From NCBI GenBank assembly GCA_036001245.1, contig DASYUL010000128.1:1-64000 (forward strand): a stretch of DNA of 64,000 nucleotides. Direction: 5' to 3'. This stretch comes from Gp7-AA6 sp036001245. GTDB lineage: Bacteria; Acidobacteriota; Thermoanaerobaculia; UBA5066; Gp7-AA6. A program made the position numbers and the translations under genes. This document shows, piece by piece, positions 51,042 to 59,658 of this stretch; position 1 is the first letter of the stretch, and the number at the start of each line of letters is the position of its first letter. The notes under the pieces are model-generated. The model did not search any database and was not told where the DNA came from. It was given only the letters and a program-made list of their open reading frames with translations.

Positions 51042-51789
51042 GCGAAAGTACCTCCTCGGAAAGCGAGTAGTACTCGGCCGCGCCCGACGAGCGCGGGGCG
51101 AAGGTGAAAATGGACTCGCGGTGCGCGGGACTCTCCTCGAGGCGCACGCTCTTCGAGATCGTCGTCTTGAAGAGCTTCTCGCCGAAGACCGTCCGGATCT
51201 GGTCGTAGACGTCCTTCGCGATCACCGTCCGGCGGTCGTGGAGGGTGATCACGACGCCCAGGAGCGAGAGCGCGGGGTTCGGCCGCGCCTTGATCTTGTC
51301 GATCGTCTCCAGGAGGTCGTCGGTCCCCTCGAGTGCGAAGTAGGAAGACTGGATCGGGATCAGGATGTGGGTCGCCGCGACCATCGCGTTGACCGTGATC
51401 ATGCCGAGCGTGGGTGGCGTGTCGATGACGATCGCATCGTATCTCTTCCGCGCGCCGTCCAACTTGTCGCGGAGGCGAAAGTGGCCGTCGATCTCGCCCA
51501 GGAGCTTCGACTCGATCTTCGCGAGGGCGATCCGCGCCGGCGCGACGTCCAGGTTCTTCACGCCCGTCTTCTGGACGACGTGGGACATCATGGCTTCCTT
51601 CTCGGTCAGCACGTCGAACATGGATTTTCCGATCGCGCGCCGGTCGAGAAAGGACATCGTGCTGTTGCCCTGGGGGTCGAGGTCGATGAGCAGCGTCTTC
51701 ATGCCCTTCTGGGCGAGCGCCGCCGCGAGATTGATTGCCGTGGTCGTCTTCCCGACGCCTCCCTTCTGGTTGGCGATGGCGATGATCAC
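51034..51789 (-). CDS. parA: Chromosome partitioning ATPase ParA
   Basis: 251 residues. Deviant Walker A KGGVGKTT (9-16), LLIDLDPQGNST and IVIDTPPTLGMITVNAM (Walker B) define the Soj/ParA family; the second lysine (K9) identifies the deviant motif. It dimerises with ATP on the nucleoid and, with ParB, moves the origin region. The pair usually lies near the chromosomal origin, but rsmG/mnmG, which often accompany it, are not here. Confidence 0.95.
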   Translation of the reverse strand: MIIAIANQKGGVGKTTTAINLAAALAQKGMKTLLIDLDPQGNSTMSFLDRRAIGKSMFDVLTEKEAMMSHVVQKTGVKNLDVAPARIALAKIESKLLGEIDGHFRLRDKLDGARKRYDAIVIDTPPTLGMITVNAMVAATHILIPIQSSYFALEGTDDLLETIDKIKARPNPALSLLGVVITLHDRRTVIAKDVYDQIRTVFGEKLFKTTISKSVRLEESPAHRESIFTFAPRSSGAAEYYSLSEEVLSRV

Positions 51790-51843
51790 GGATTCACAGT
51801 GTACCGCGAAGAAAAGAAAACGCGCGCGGAAAGCCGCGCGCGG

Positions 51844-51874
51844 GCTGAGAGCTGAGAGCTGAAAGCTGAGAGCT
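51844..51874. repeat. Degenerate 7-bp tandem repeats between parA and the nuclease gene
   Basis: GCTGAGA GCTGAGA GCTGAAA GCTGAGA GCT, in the 91-bp gap upstream of parA. Read on the other strand the unit is TCTCAGC, equal to the unit in the rsmD tract at 41544. A partial two-unit copy is at 21491-21504. Confidence 0.8.
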
Positions 51875-51880
51875 TTCCCG

Positions 51881-52363
51881 CTACATGGGATACTTTCCGA
51901 GCTCCTCGGGACTCACTTCCTCGAGCCATTTCTTGAGCCGGTCCGGATCTCCTTCGTCCCCCTCGGGCCGGAGACTCTTGCTCCTCTCGAGCACGTCCTC
52001 CTCGACGAAGATCTCGGCGTCGACGCGAAGCGCGAGCGCGATCGCATCGCTTGGCCGGCTATCGACGTTCCACCGCGTGTCTCCCCGCAGCAGGTGAATC
52101 CGGGCGAAGAAGGTGTTGTCCTTGAGGTCGTTGATGACGATCCGCTCGACCGTCGCATCGAGCTCCCCGAGGAGGTTCTTCAACAGGTCGTGGGTCATCG
52201 GCCGCGGCGTCGTGATCTTCTCCATCTGCAGGGCGATCGCGTTGGCCTCGAAGATCCCGACCCAGATCGGAAGGAAGACGCCGTTAGCCGAGTCGCGCAG
52301 GACGACGACCGGCATGTTCGAGACCGGGTCCATCAACAGGCCTTTGATCTCCATCTTGACCAT
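51881..52363 (-). CDS. Bifunctional nuclease family protein (DUF151)
   Basis: 160 residues. The family pattern is clear: MEIKGLLMDPVSNMPVVVL, LPIWVGIFEANAIALQMEKI, RPMTHDLLKNLL and the C-terminal SRPSDAIALALRVDAEIFV. Members have been shown to have DNase/RNase activity in some plants and bacteria. ATG 52363 is used; ATG three codons later is possible. It is 9 bp downstream of miaB on the same strand. Confidence 0.9.
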   Translation of the reverse strand: MVKMEIKGLLMDPVSNMPVVVLRDSANGVFLPIWVGIFEANAIALQMEKITTPRPMTHDLLKNLLGELDATVERIVINDLKDNTFFARIHLLRGDTRWNVDSRPSDAIALALRVDAEIFVEEDVLERSKSLRPEGDEGDPDRLKKWLEEVSPEELGKYPM

Positions 52364-52372
52364 GGTGTCCCC

Positions 52373-53701
52373 CTACGCGGCGACCTCCGCCAGAAGCGAG
52401 TTGGGCAGTCCCCGGGTGATGAGAACCCGGACGTAGGCCCCCGGTTTCAGCTCGCCCGCGGCCGAGCCTCTTTCCACATGAGCGATCCGGTTGCAAGGCG
52501 TGCGCCCCCGGGTCCGGCCGTCGCGTCCGACCCCCTCGACCAAGACCTCGAACTCGCGCCCGACGAGAGACTTGTTCATCTGCGCCTGCAGCTCTGCCTG
52601 GAGAGCCAGGACCCGCGAGAGCCGGTCCGCGGCGACCTCGTCCGCCACAAAAGTGTCCCTCCCCCACCGCGCCGACGCCGTTCCGGGGCGCGCCGAATAC
52701 CGAAACGCGAAGAGGTTGGAGAAGCGCGCCTGCGACACGAGCGCGAGGGTCTCTTCGAAGTCCTCGTCGGTCTCGCCGGGAAAGCCGACGATGAAGTCGG
52801 ACGAGATCGCGACCCCCGGGAGCGCGCGCCGCATGCGTCCGATCGTGTCCAGATAGGCCGCCGCGGTGTAGCGACGCTTCATCCGATAGAGGACGCGATC
52901 GGAGCCCGATTGCGCGGGCAGGTGGAGGTACGGGGCGACGTTGCCGCCGGAGGCGAGGGCCTCGATCATCGAGTCGTCCACGAATCGCGGGTGCGACGTG
53001 ATGAACCGCAACCGCCGGAGGCCCGGAATGGTCGAGGCGCGCGTCAAGAGCTCCCCGAACCCGAATCCCTCTTCGGGGTCGCGGTAGGCGTTGACGGTCT
53101 GGCCGAGGAGAGTCACTTCCGTAAAGCCGCGCGCCACGAGCAACCGGATCTCCTCGAACACTTCCGAGGATGCGCGGCTGCGCTCGCGTCCGCGCGTGAA
53201 CGGCACGATGCAAAAGGTGCAGAACTGGCTGCAGCCCTCGATGACAGTGACGTACGCCTGGAACGGCGAGCCGCGCGCGATCTGCCGGAACTGGTAGACG
53301 GGTGACTCGATCGGGAGCTCGAGCGAGGAGACGCGCTTTCTCTCAGCGCGGACTTCCTCCACGATGTCGCCGATGCGCTCGACGTTGCCCGTTCCGAGCA
53401 CGAAGTCCACCCAGGGAGCGCGCTCGAGGATTTCCTTGCCTGCGACCTGCGCGACGCATCCGGTGACACCGATGACGAGGCCCGGCGAATCCTGCTTGCG
53501 CCGGCCGAGGACCCCGAGCGCGCTGTAGACCTTCGCCTCCGCCTTCTCGCGGACGGCGCAGGTGTTCAGGATGACGACGTCCGCGGACTCGTCTGCCGCG
53601 GCGGTGCGAAATCCGCGGCGCTCGAGCTGGCCCGCCATGCGCTCCCCGTCGAGCACGTTCATCTGGCAGCCCCAGGTCTCGACCCGGTAGGTGCCGCTCA
53701 T
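52373..53701 (-). CDS. miaB: tRNA-2-methylthio-N6-isopentenyladenosine synthase (MiaB family)
   Basis: 442 residues from ATG 53701, which overlaps the stop of the coiled-coil gene. The methylthiotransferase cluster cysteines are C12, C48 and C82 (WGCQMN, LNTCAVRE, TGCVAQ); the radical SAM cysteines are C157, C161 and C164 (CSQFCTFC). A C-terminal TRAM domain (VGREFEVLVEGVGRDG) completes it. The NTCAVRE segment and the sequence YVTVIEGC point to MiaB over MtaB or RimO. It adds a methylthio group to i6A37 in tRNA. Confidence 0.93.
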   Translation of the reverse strand: MSGTYRVETWGCQMNVLDGERMAGQLERRGFRTAAADESADVVILNTCAVREKAEAKVYSALGVLGRRKQDSPGLVIGVTGCVAQVAGKEILERAPWVDFVLGTGNVERIGDIVEEVRAERKRVSSLELPIESPVYQFRQIARGSPFQAYVTVIEGCSQFCTFCIVPFTRGRERSRASSEVFEEIRLLVARGFTEVTLLGQTVNAYRDPEEGFGFGELLTRASTIPGLRRLRFITSHPRFVDDSMIEALASGGNVAPYLHLPAQSGSDRVLYRMKRRYTAAAYLDTIGRMRRALPGVAISSDFIVGFPGETDEDFEETLALVSQARFSNLFAFRYSARPGTASARWGRDTFVADEVAADRLSRVLALQAELQAQMNKSLVGREFEVLVEGVGRDGRTRGRTPCNRIAHVERGSAAGELKPGAYVRVLITRGLPNSLLAEVAA

Positions 53702-54306
53702 TCTCTGATCCATCCTGGCTGAGCGCCCGCCTTCCGAGCGCGGTCGGGCAGGTCGGCGAGGTCCTTCTCGGCCTCGGGGAGCTCCTTGCGTGCCGTCGCG
53801 AGCTCCTCCCGCGCCTTGTCCCAGGCCGGCTTGATCACCCGGTCCCGGTACAACCCATCGTCCCAGGAATAGAAGTCGCTTTCGAGCTTCTTCACTTCGG
53901 CCTCGAGGCGCGTGATCTCTTCCCGGATCGCCGCGACGCGCTCGCGGAGGCGGCGCGCCTCCTCCCGCCAGAACTCTTCCCCATCCTCCGGAGCCGACGC
54001 CGCTTCGTCCGACGCCACCGGCCTCGCGCGCGTCGGGCGCGAGCGAGCGGTGGGCGTGGGCGCCGGCTTGACGTCGGAGGTCGAGACCTTGCCCTTGTCG
54101 GGCTCGGTCACGAGCGACTGGTTCGTGATCCGCACTTTCTTCTTCTCGGCGGAACGGCGTGCCGACCTCTCTGCCGCGGGCTCCTTTCCGAAGCCGCCCG
54201 TCAGCCGCGGCTCGGGCGTCGGGGTCGGCCGCGGGGCAGCGGCAATCGAGGACAGACCTGCCGAAAACAGGAAGGCGAGGCGCAGGACGCGGGGCTCTCT
54301 GGTCAT
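53698..54306 (-). CDS. Exported coiled-coil protein, unknown function
   Basis: 202 residues. Signal peptide (LRLAFLFSAGLSSIAAA), a long Pro/Thr/Arg-rich disordered stretch, then a heptad-patterned helix (EEARRLRERVAAIREEITRL, EAEVKKLESDFYSWDDGLY) and a second charged helix. I recognise no family. It is coupled to miaB by a 4-bp overlap and lies 15 bp after the cupin gene. Confidence 0.65.
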   Translation of the reverse strand: MTREPRVLRLAFLFSAGLSSIAAAPRPTPTPEPRLTGGFGKEPAAERSARRSAEKKKVRITNQSLVTEPDKGKVSTSDVKPAPTPTARSRPTRARPVASDEAASAPEDGEEFWREEARRLRERVAAIREEITRLEAEVKKLESDFYSWDDGLYRDRVIKPAWDKAREELATARKELPEAEKDLADLPDRARKAGAQPGWIRE

Positions 54307-54321
54307 GGACCGGAAGGATGA

Positions 54322-54675
54322 TTATGGCGCGGTCGTGCCGGCCCGTCCGTAGGAATCCTCCAGGCGAACCACGTCGTCGAGCTCGGGGCTGGAAACTTCG
54401 ATCAGATCGCAGGCCGCCTCCGCCCGCATCCGGTGGCGGATCCCCGGCGCGATCCGGTACGAGCTCCCCTCGGGAAGCCGGATCTCCTTCAGCTCGCCCC
54501 CCTCCTCGACGGTCAAGTTCACCTCGCCCTTCAGAACGTAAAAGGTCTCGTCCTTTCTTTCATGGTACTGGAGCGAGAGCAGTTGCCCGGAGGCGATGTG
54601 CAGGATCTTGCCGGCGTAGCGCTCGTTTTCCGCGAAAATGAGCTCGTAGCCCCACGGCTTCGGTACTCTCCTCAC
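54322..54675 (-). CDS. Cupin domain protein (phosphomannose isomerase type II C-terminal-like)
   Basis: 117 residues. KPWGYELIFAENERYAGKIL, LLSLQYHERKDETFYVLKGEV and GSSYRIAPGIRHRM are characteristic of the cupin found at the C-terminus of mannose-6-phosphate isomerase/guanylyltransferase and in stand-alone cupins. Histidines in QYHERKDE and GIRHRM would bind a metal. GTG 54675 overlaps the ptsI stop (GTGA), tying it to the PTS cluster, perhaps in sugar-phosphate metabolism; that is inference. Confidence 0.8.
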   Translation of the reverse strand: MRRVPKPWGYELIFAENERYAGKILHIASGQLLSLQYHERKDETFYVLKGEVNLTVEEGGELKEIRLPEGSSYRIAPGIRHRMRAEAACDLIEVSSPELDDVVRLEDSYGRAGTTAP

Positions 54676-56360
54676 AAACGTCCTCGAAACATTTTTTCCA
54701 CCTCCGAGGCCTCGGCGGCGGCGAGGGCCTTCTCGGCCAGCGCGCGCACCCGCGCGGAGTCGATGGCGGAGAGCGATTCCTTCACCCCCGCGATCGCGAC
54801 CGGCGTGACGGAGACGTCCAGGATCCCGAGCCCCACCAGAACCGCGATCCCGATCGGATCGGCGGCGAGCTCGCCACAGACCGCCACCGGCTTCGCAAAC
54901 GCGCGGCCGGCTTCAACCACGGATCGTATCATCCGGAGGATCGCGGGATGGAGCGGCCGGTAGAGAGACGCGACGTCGGGGTTCGCGCGATCGACCGCGA
55001 GAGCGTACTGCGCGAGGTCGTTCGTTCCGATTGAGAAGAAGTCGGCCGCCGGAGCGAGGCGGTCGGCGAGGAGCGCCGCCGACGGGACTTCGACCATCAC
55101 GCCGAGGGGAGGCGGCTCGGTGAGCCCCGTCCGGCGCGCCGAGTTGGCCAGAGCGACTCGCGCGTCCACGAGCTCGGAGAGCGACGTCACCATCGGCAGC
55201 ATGACTGACAACGGGCCCTTTCGGGACGCGAGGCAGAGAGCCGTCAACTGCGCTTCGAAAAGGTCTGGATGCGCGAGGCAATAACGCAGCCCCCGCAGTC
55301 CGAGCGCCGGGTTCTCTCCGCGCGCCGGCCCGATCCCCTTCTCCCCGCCGAGGTCGTAGGTGCGCACGATGACCGGATGGGGGGCGGCCGCGGCGAGGAG
55401 CTCCTCGTAGACGGCGCGCTGCTCTTCCACGCCGGGCGTCTCCGGCACCGCGCGCAGATAGAGAAACTCCGAACGGAACAAGCCGACTCCCTCGGCGTGA
55501 TATCGCTCGAGCGCGCCGATCTCCTCGGCGAGCTCCAGGTTGGCGCGCACGACCACCCGCACGCCGTCCTTCGTCGCCCCCGTTCTCGGCGTGCGGGCGC
55601 GCAGCCGCCGCGCCTTCTCCCGCGCATCCCGCACGCGCAGCAGGCTTCGGCGCAGCCGATCCTTCGAGGGGTTCGGGTCGACGGTGCCACGGTCGCCGTC
55701 GACGACGATCGGCGTCTCGGACGAGATCGCCTCGCAGAGGCCGTCGATCCCGACGACGGCCGGCAGGCCGAAGGACCGCGCGATGATCGTCGCGTGCGAC
55801 GTCGGCCCGCCGCGCTCGAGCGCGAGCGCGCGCACGCGCCGCGGGTCGAGGCGGGAGGCATCGACCGGCGAGATCTCGTCGGCGACCAGGATCGATCCCC
55901 GCGGCAGCTCCTCGGGCAGAAGGGGCGTCCCGCCGGAGAGCTGTCGAGCGATCTCGCGAGCGACGTCGTGAATGTCGGCGGCGCGCTCGCGCATCGCGTC
56001 CGAGTCGGCGGACTCGAAGCGCTGCCCGAGCTCCCGCGTCACCTCGGCGAGCGCCCACTCCGCGTTCACGCGGTCCCGCTTCATCCGATCGGCGATCGCG
56101 ACCAGGTAGGTCTCGTCCGAGGCGATCAACCCGTGCGCCTCCAGGATCGCGGCGAGCTCCGCTCCGATGTCGCCGGCGGCCTCGCCGGAGTGCCGGCGGA
56201 ACTCCTCCGCGGCGAGCGCCGCCGCCCGGCGCAGGCGCCGCTCTTCCTCGTCGAACCCGTCGGGAGAGACCGCGCGGCGGAACGCGGGGAGGCCGCCGAA
56301 ACGCACGATGACCGCGCGACCGACCGCGATACCCGGTGAGACCGGAAGGCCCTGGAGCAT
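54672..56360 (-). CDS. ptsI: PTS enzyme I (phosphoenolpyruvate-protein phosphotransferase)
   Basis: 562 residues from ATG 56360, the length of sugar-type EI; there is no N-terminal GAF domain as in PtsP. Phospho-histidine H189 is in ERGGPTSHATIIARS, the PEP-binding domain shows the arginine/glutamate set in GVGLFRSEFLY and VMLPMVTSLSEL, and the catalytic Cys in KPVAVCGELA. EI moves phosphate from PEP to HPr. Its gene follows ptsH by 32 bp and lies downstream of EIIA(Man), rapZ and hprK. No EIIB/EIIC transporter genes are visible. Confidence 0.94.
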   Translation of the reverse strand: MLQGLPVSPGIAVGRAVIVRFGGLPAFRRAVSPDGFDEEERRLRRAAALAAEEFRRHSGEAAGDIGAELAAILEAHGLIASDETYLVAIADRMKRDRVNAEWALAEVTRELGQRFESADSDAMRERAADIHDVAREIARQLSGGTPLLPEELPRGSILVADEISPVDASRLDPRRVRALALERGGPTSHATIIARSFGLPAVVGIDGLCEAISSETPIVVDGDRGTVDPNPSKDRLRRSLLRVRDAREKARRLRARTPRTGATKDGVRVVVRANLELAEEIGALERYHAEGVGLFRSEFLYLRAVPETPGVEEQRAVYEELLAAAAPHPVIVRTYDLGGEKGIGPARGENPALGLRGLRYCLAHPDLFEAQLTALCLASRKGPLSVMLPMVTSLSELVDARVALANSARRTGLTEPPPLGVMVEVPSAALLADRLAPAADFFSIGTNDLAQYALAVDRANPDVASLYRPLHPAILRMIRSVVEAGRAFAKPVAVCGELAADPIGIAVLVGLGILDVSVTPVAIAGVKESLSAIDSARVRALAEKALAAAEASEVEKMFRGRL

Positions 56361-56392
56361 GGGTGTGGCGAACCGCCTTCCGGACCCCGACC

Positions 56393-56662
56393 CTACTGCT
56401 CTTCGTCGAAGCTTCGCGCGATCAATTCCTCGACCGCCGCGAACGCGGCCTCTTCGTCTTCCCCGCAAACCGCGAGGGTGATCTGCGTTCCCTGGGAGGC
56501 GGCCAGAAGCAACAGTCCGAGGATGCTCTTGCCGTCGACCTCCTCGCCGTTCTTGCGGATCTTGACGTCGGACTTGAAACGGCTCGCCGTCTGGACGAAC
56601 TTCGCCGCGGCGCGGGCGTGGAGGCCGAGCCGGTTGCGGATCGCGAGCTCGCGCTCGATCAC
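56393..56662 (-). CDS. ptsH: PTS phosphocarrier protein HPr
   Basis: 89 residues from GTG 56662 (GTGA overlap with the EIIA gene). With this start the catalytic His is residue 15 (NRLGLHARAAAKFV) and the regulatory Ser is residue 46 (DGKSILGLLLLAAS), exactly the classical numbering, which supports the start. His15 receives phosphate from EI; Ser46 is the target of HPr kinase, whose gene is in the same cluster. Confidence 0.95.
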   Translation of the reverse strand: MIERELAIRNRLGLHARAAAKFVQTASRFKSDVKIRKNGEEVDGKSILGLLLLAASQGTQITLAVCGEDEEAAFAAVEELIARSFDEEQ

Positions 56663-57114
56663 CCGCGCTCCCCCTTGTCCCGCGCCGCCTCCGCCGCCGC
56701 GGAGATACCCTCGTCGTCGGCGAGGAGGTCGGAAGCCACGTAGATCGACCTCTGGCCCCGATCCTTCGCGACGTGCGCGATCTCGACCACGGGCTTCCCG
56801 CTCTTCTGCAGCGCCGCGCACTTCAGGAGCATGGGGAGGTTCACTCCGGTGACGATCTCGATGCGGTCGCGCTTCAGAAACGGCAGGGACAGGTTCGTCG
56901 GCGTTCCGCCGAACATGTCCGTCAGGATGACCGCGCCGTCGCCGCGGTCCGCCTCTTCGAGGCCCTTGGCGATCCGGCGGCTCGCGTCCTCCCCGACCTG
57001 ATTCCAGTCGAGGGCCACGGCCACGATCTGCTCGATGTCCGGCTGAATCGTCAGCGCGGCGGCCTTCAGCTCCTCCGCCAGGCGCCCGTGCGTCACGATC
57101 AGGACCCCGATCAC
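56659..57114 (-). CDS. PTS EIIA, mannose family
   Basis: 151 residues. The EIIA(Man) fold begins IGVLIVTHGRLAEELKAAAL with phospho-acceptor H9, followed by ILTDMFGGTPTNLSLPFL and VTGVNLPML. In genomes lacking a mannose EIIB/C this protein is usually regulatory. It is coupled to ptsH. Confidence 0.92.
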   Translation of the reverse strand: MIGVLIVTHGRLAEELKAAALTIQPDIEQIVAVALDWNQVGEDASRRIAKGLEEADRGDGAVILTDMFGGTPTNLSLPFLKRDRIEIVTGVNLPMLLKCAALQKSGKPVVEIAHVAKDRGQRSIYVASDLLADDEGISAAAEAARDKGERG

Positions 57115-57166
57115 CGGCGATCCCCGAGGGCGAAGGCGACGTCCGCCACGGTTTCCGATTCTTTCA

Positions 57167-58036
57167 TCACTCGCGCGTCGCGTCGCGGTGCGACACGCGC
57201 ACCGGAAGCCCGCGCCGCTTCAGGGCCTTCGCGAGCTCTCCGGCCACGTAGACCGACCGGTGCTTTCCGCCGGTGCAGCCGATCCCGATCGACAGGTAGC
57301 TCTTGTGCTCGCGCTCGTAGAGCGGCAGCAGGTAATCGACGAAATCCACGAGCCGCTTCAGAAACTCCGCCGTCTGCGGGTCCTTCTCGATGTACGCCGC
57401 GACGGCCGGATCGCTTCCCACCTTCGACTTGAGCTCCGGCACGAAGTGGGGGTTCGCGAGGAAGCGCACGTCGAAGATCAGGTCCACGTCGTGCGGGACG
57501 CCGAACTTGTATCCGAACGAGGTGGCCGACACGACCATCCGCGCAGCGCTCTCCTCCCCCACGAACGTCTTCTGCATGAACGCGCGCAGCTCGTGGACGG
57601 TCATTGAGGAAGTGTCGACGACGACGTCGGCGAGCGCCCGCACGTCCTCGAGCAGTTCGCGCTCCTTGCGCAGCGCGGTCAGGAGCGGGCGGTCGACCGA
57701 CAGCGGGTGCGGCCGGCGCGTCTCCGAGAAGCGGCGGATGAGCGCCTCCTCGGTCGCGTCGAGGAAGAGGAGACGCGTCCCGGGAGCCCGCTCGCGCAAT
57801 CGGGCGAGAATCGGAGGAAAGCGCGATGCGAAATCGGGGTTGCGGACGTCGAGGATGACGCCGACCCTCGGCGCGGTCACCTGCGACAGAAGCGGCTCGA
57901 CCAGGGGGAGCGGCAGGTTGTCGACGCAGAAGTAACCCATGTCCTCGAGACACTTGAACACGTAGCTCTTTCCCGATCCCGAAAGCCCGGTGACGACGAC
58001 CAGGCTCTCGGGGACCGGGCGACTTCGGCCGTCCAT
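57167..58036 (-). CDS. rapZ: RNase adapter / nucleotide-binding protein RapZ
   Basis: 289 residues from ATG 58036. Walker A GLSGSGKS (17-24), Walker B region GVILDVRNPDF and the C-terminal GIGCTGGKHRSVYVAGEL are diagnostic. RapZ proteins bind nucleotides and, in enterobacteria, direct RNase E to a small RNA controlling GlmS. A TTG at 58147 overlapping the hprK stop would add a basic 37-residue extension (KGPRGRAPRRPAKAKG); ATG 58036 fits the family better, but neither start has a clear ribosome binding site. The position between hprK and EIIA is the usual one. Confidence 0.92.
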   Translation of the reverse strand: MDGRSRPVPESLVVVTGLSGSGKSYVFKCLEDMGYFCVDNLPLPLVEPLLSQVTAPRVGVILDVRNPDFASRFPPILARLRERAPGTRLLFLDATEEALIRRFSETRRPHPLSVDRPLLTALRKERELLEDVRALADVVVDTSSMTVHELRAFMQKTFVGEESAARMVVSATSFGYKFGVPHDVDLIFDVRFLANPHFVPELKSKVGSDPAVAAYIEKDPQTAEFLKRLVDFVDYLLPLYEREHKSYLSIGIGCTGGKHRSVYVAGELAKALKRRGLPVRVSHRDATRE

Positions 58037-58143
58037 CTCGGAGGGAAGCGCTGTCGCCGGACCCGGCCGACGGGTCGTCGGAACGTTTCCCTTCGCTTTC
58101 GCGGGCCGCCGCGGGGCGCGCCCGCGCGGCCCTTTGCGGACCG

Positions 58144-59103
58144 TCAAGCGCGCTTCAACCCCGGCGACATTGCGTTGCGCGCGATCTCCTCGTCGACTTT
58201 GAGCGCGAATTCCTTGGCCGCGTCGTATCCCTGTGTCTTCAGGAGCTCGTTGCGCGCGGCGATTTCGATCAAGAGCGCGATGTTGCGGCCCGAAGCGACG
58301 GGAAGCTTGAGGTATGGCCGCGGGCGGTCGAGGATCGGATACATCTGCCCGTCGAGCCCCAGCCGGTCGTAGGACTTGGCCGGGTCCCATCGCTCGAGCT
58401 CGATCACGAGCTCGATCGACTTGGAAGAGCGCACCGCCGAGACTCCGAACAGGTGCTTGATGTTGATGATGCCGATCCCGCGAAGCTCCATGTGGTAGCG
58501 GAGCATGTCGGCGGCTCGGCCGACGAGGGCGCCGTTCGGGTACTTTCGGATTTCGACGACGTCGTCCGCGACGAGCCGGTGTCCGCGCTGGATCAGATCG
58601 AGGGCCGACTCGCTCTTTCCGATCCCGGACTCGCCGAGCAGCAGAACGCCCATGCCGTAGACGTCCACGAGCACCCCGTGCAGGGTGGTCGTCGGCGCGA
58701 GCTCGTCCTCGAGGATCCGTGTGATCGACTGGATCACGACGGACGTCGTCTGCGGCGATACGAGCAGCGGGACGCGTCGCGCGCGGCACTCGCGGACGAG
58801 CTCCTCCGGGACCTCCTGGCCTTTGGTCACGACGAACGCGGAAACGGGAAGCGCGCAAATGAGCGCGATCCGCTCCCGCCGCAGCGCCATCGGCATCGTC
58901 TCGAGGTAGTTCAACTCGCTCTCGCCCAGGACCTGGATCCGGCCCGGCTTGATGAACGACAGAAAACCGGCAAGCGCGAGTCCGGGTCGCTGGATGCGGC
59001 CCCACGAAATCGGCCGGTCGAAGCCCGACTCCCCCGCCACGGCTTTGAAGTCGAGGTCGGCGAGCGCCGGCGAACGGAGGATGTCGGCGGTCAGCTGGCT
59101 CAT
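58144..59103 (-). CDS. hprK: HPr kinase/phosphorylase
   Basis: 319 residues from ATG 59103. N-terminal domain, then the P-loop kinase with GESGIGKS at 157-164, catalytic region HGVLVDVYGMGVLLLG and LVADDVVEI, and the HprK signature VRSSKSIELVIELERW. The enzyme phosphorylates Ser46 of HPr and removes the phosphate. The HPr here does carry Ser46. Full-length two-domain HprK is less common outside Firmicutes, but is typical of many proteobacteria and Acidobacteria with a regulatory PTS. Confidence 0.95.
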   Translation of the reverse strand: MSQLTADILRSPALADLDFKAVAGESGFDRPISWGRIQRPGLALAGFLSFIKPGRIQVLGESELNYLETMPMALRRERIALICALPVSAFVVTKGQEVPEELVRECRARRVPLLVSPQTTSVVIQSITRILEDELAPTTTLHGVLVDVYGMGVLLLGESGIGKSESALDLIQRGHRLVADDVVEIRKYPNGALVGRAADMLRYHMELRGIGIINIKHLFGVSAVRSSKSIELVIELERWDPAKSYDRLGLDGQMYPILDRPRPYLKLPVASGRNIALLIEIAARNELLKTQGYDAAKEFALKVDEEIARNAMSPGLKRA

Positions 59104-59169
59104 CGTCACCACGGATCCCCGCTCAGAATAGCCCGAATCGGCGCGGGACGCGGGAGCGGCGGCACCGGG

Positions 59170-59658
59170 TCAGACGGGGACGGCCAGCTGGCGCTCGGCG
59201 TCCTTCAGGATCGCGGCGATCGCCTCCGCCGTCGGCGCGGCGCGGAGGCTCTCGGCCACTCCGGGCATCCGGATGATCCGCGAGATCCGCGCGAGGGCCT
59301 GAAGGTGAAGGGCGGGCGCCTCCGACGGGGACAGAACGAGGAAGACGAGCGTCACGGGAGCGGCGTCGGGCGCTCGAAAGTCGATTCCGGCCCGGGAAAC
59401 GCCGATCGCGAGCACGACGTCGGCGAGGTCGCGCACCTTGCAGTGCGGGATCGCGATACCCGCGCCCAGGCCCGTCGAGCCCATGCGCTCGCGTTCGACG
59501 AGACGCCGCGCGAGGTCGTCGGCGTCGCGGACGCTGCCGGCGCGCGCGAGCCCGGCGGACATCTCCGCGAGAGCTTCCTCGACGGTCGAGCCCGCGAGGT
59601 CGGGGAAGACGAGCCGTTTGTCGACGAGCCGCGGAAAGAGTCCGGCCTCGCTCAGCAT
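59170..59658 (-). CDS. ptsN: PTS EIIA, nitrogen/fructose type (PtsN)
   Basis: 162 residues. Phospho-acceptor H72 is in GLGAGIAIPHCKV, with the family sequences LFPRLVDKRLVFPDLAGS and FLVLSPSEAPALHLQALARI. PtsN receives phosphate from HPr and regulates potassium uptake, nitrogen and other targets in proteobacteria. Its ATG at 59658 lies inside the last codons of hpf (stop 59652). Confidence 0.93.
   Translation of the reverse strand: MLSEAGLFPRLVDKRLVFPDLAGSTVEEALAEMSAGLARAGSVRDADDLARRLVERERMGSTGLGAGIAIPHCKVRDLADVVLAIGVSRAGIDFRAPDAAPVTLVFLVLSPSEAPALHLQALARISRIIRMPGVAESLRAAPTAEAIAAILKDAERQLAVPV

Noticed and set aside
50188..52000. parS sites or an origin of replication beside parAB
   Set aside because: No GTTTCAC-type palindrome, DnaA-box cluster, dnaA, rsmG or mnmG was noticed, so an origin cannot be claimed.
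57111..57953. A second frame over rapZ that reads as an open protein
   Set aside because: It overlaps rapZ on the same strand in another frame, is Arg/Pro-rich and has no motif.
59104..59169. GGGTCAGACGGGG near 59168 as another copy of the GGGGTCAG element
   Set aside because: Only a short one-sided match without a partner arm; it is within the ptsN stop region and could be chance.
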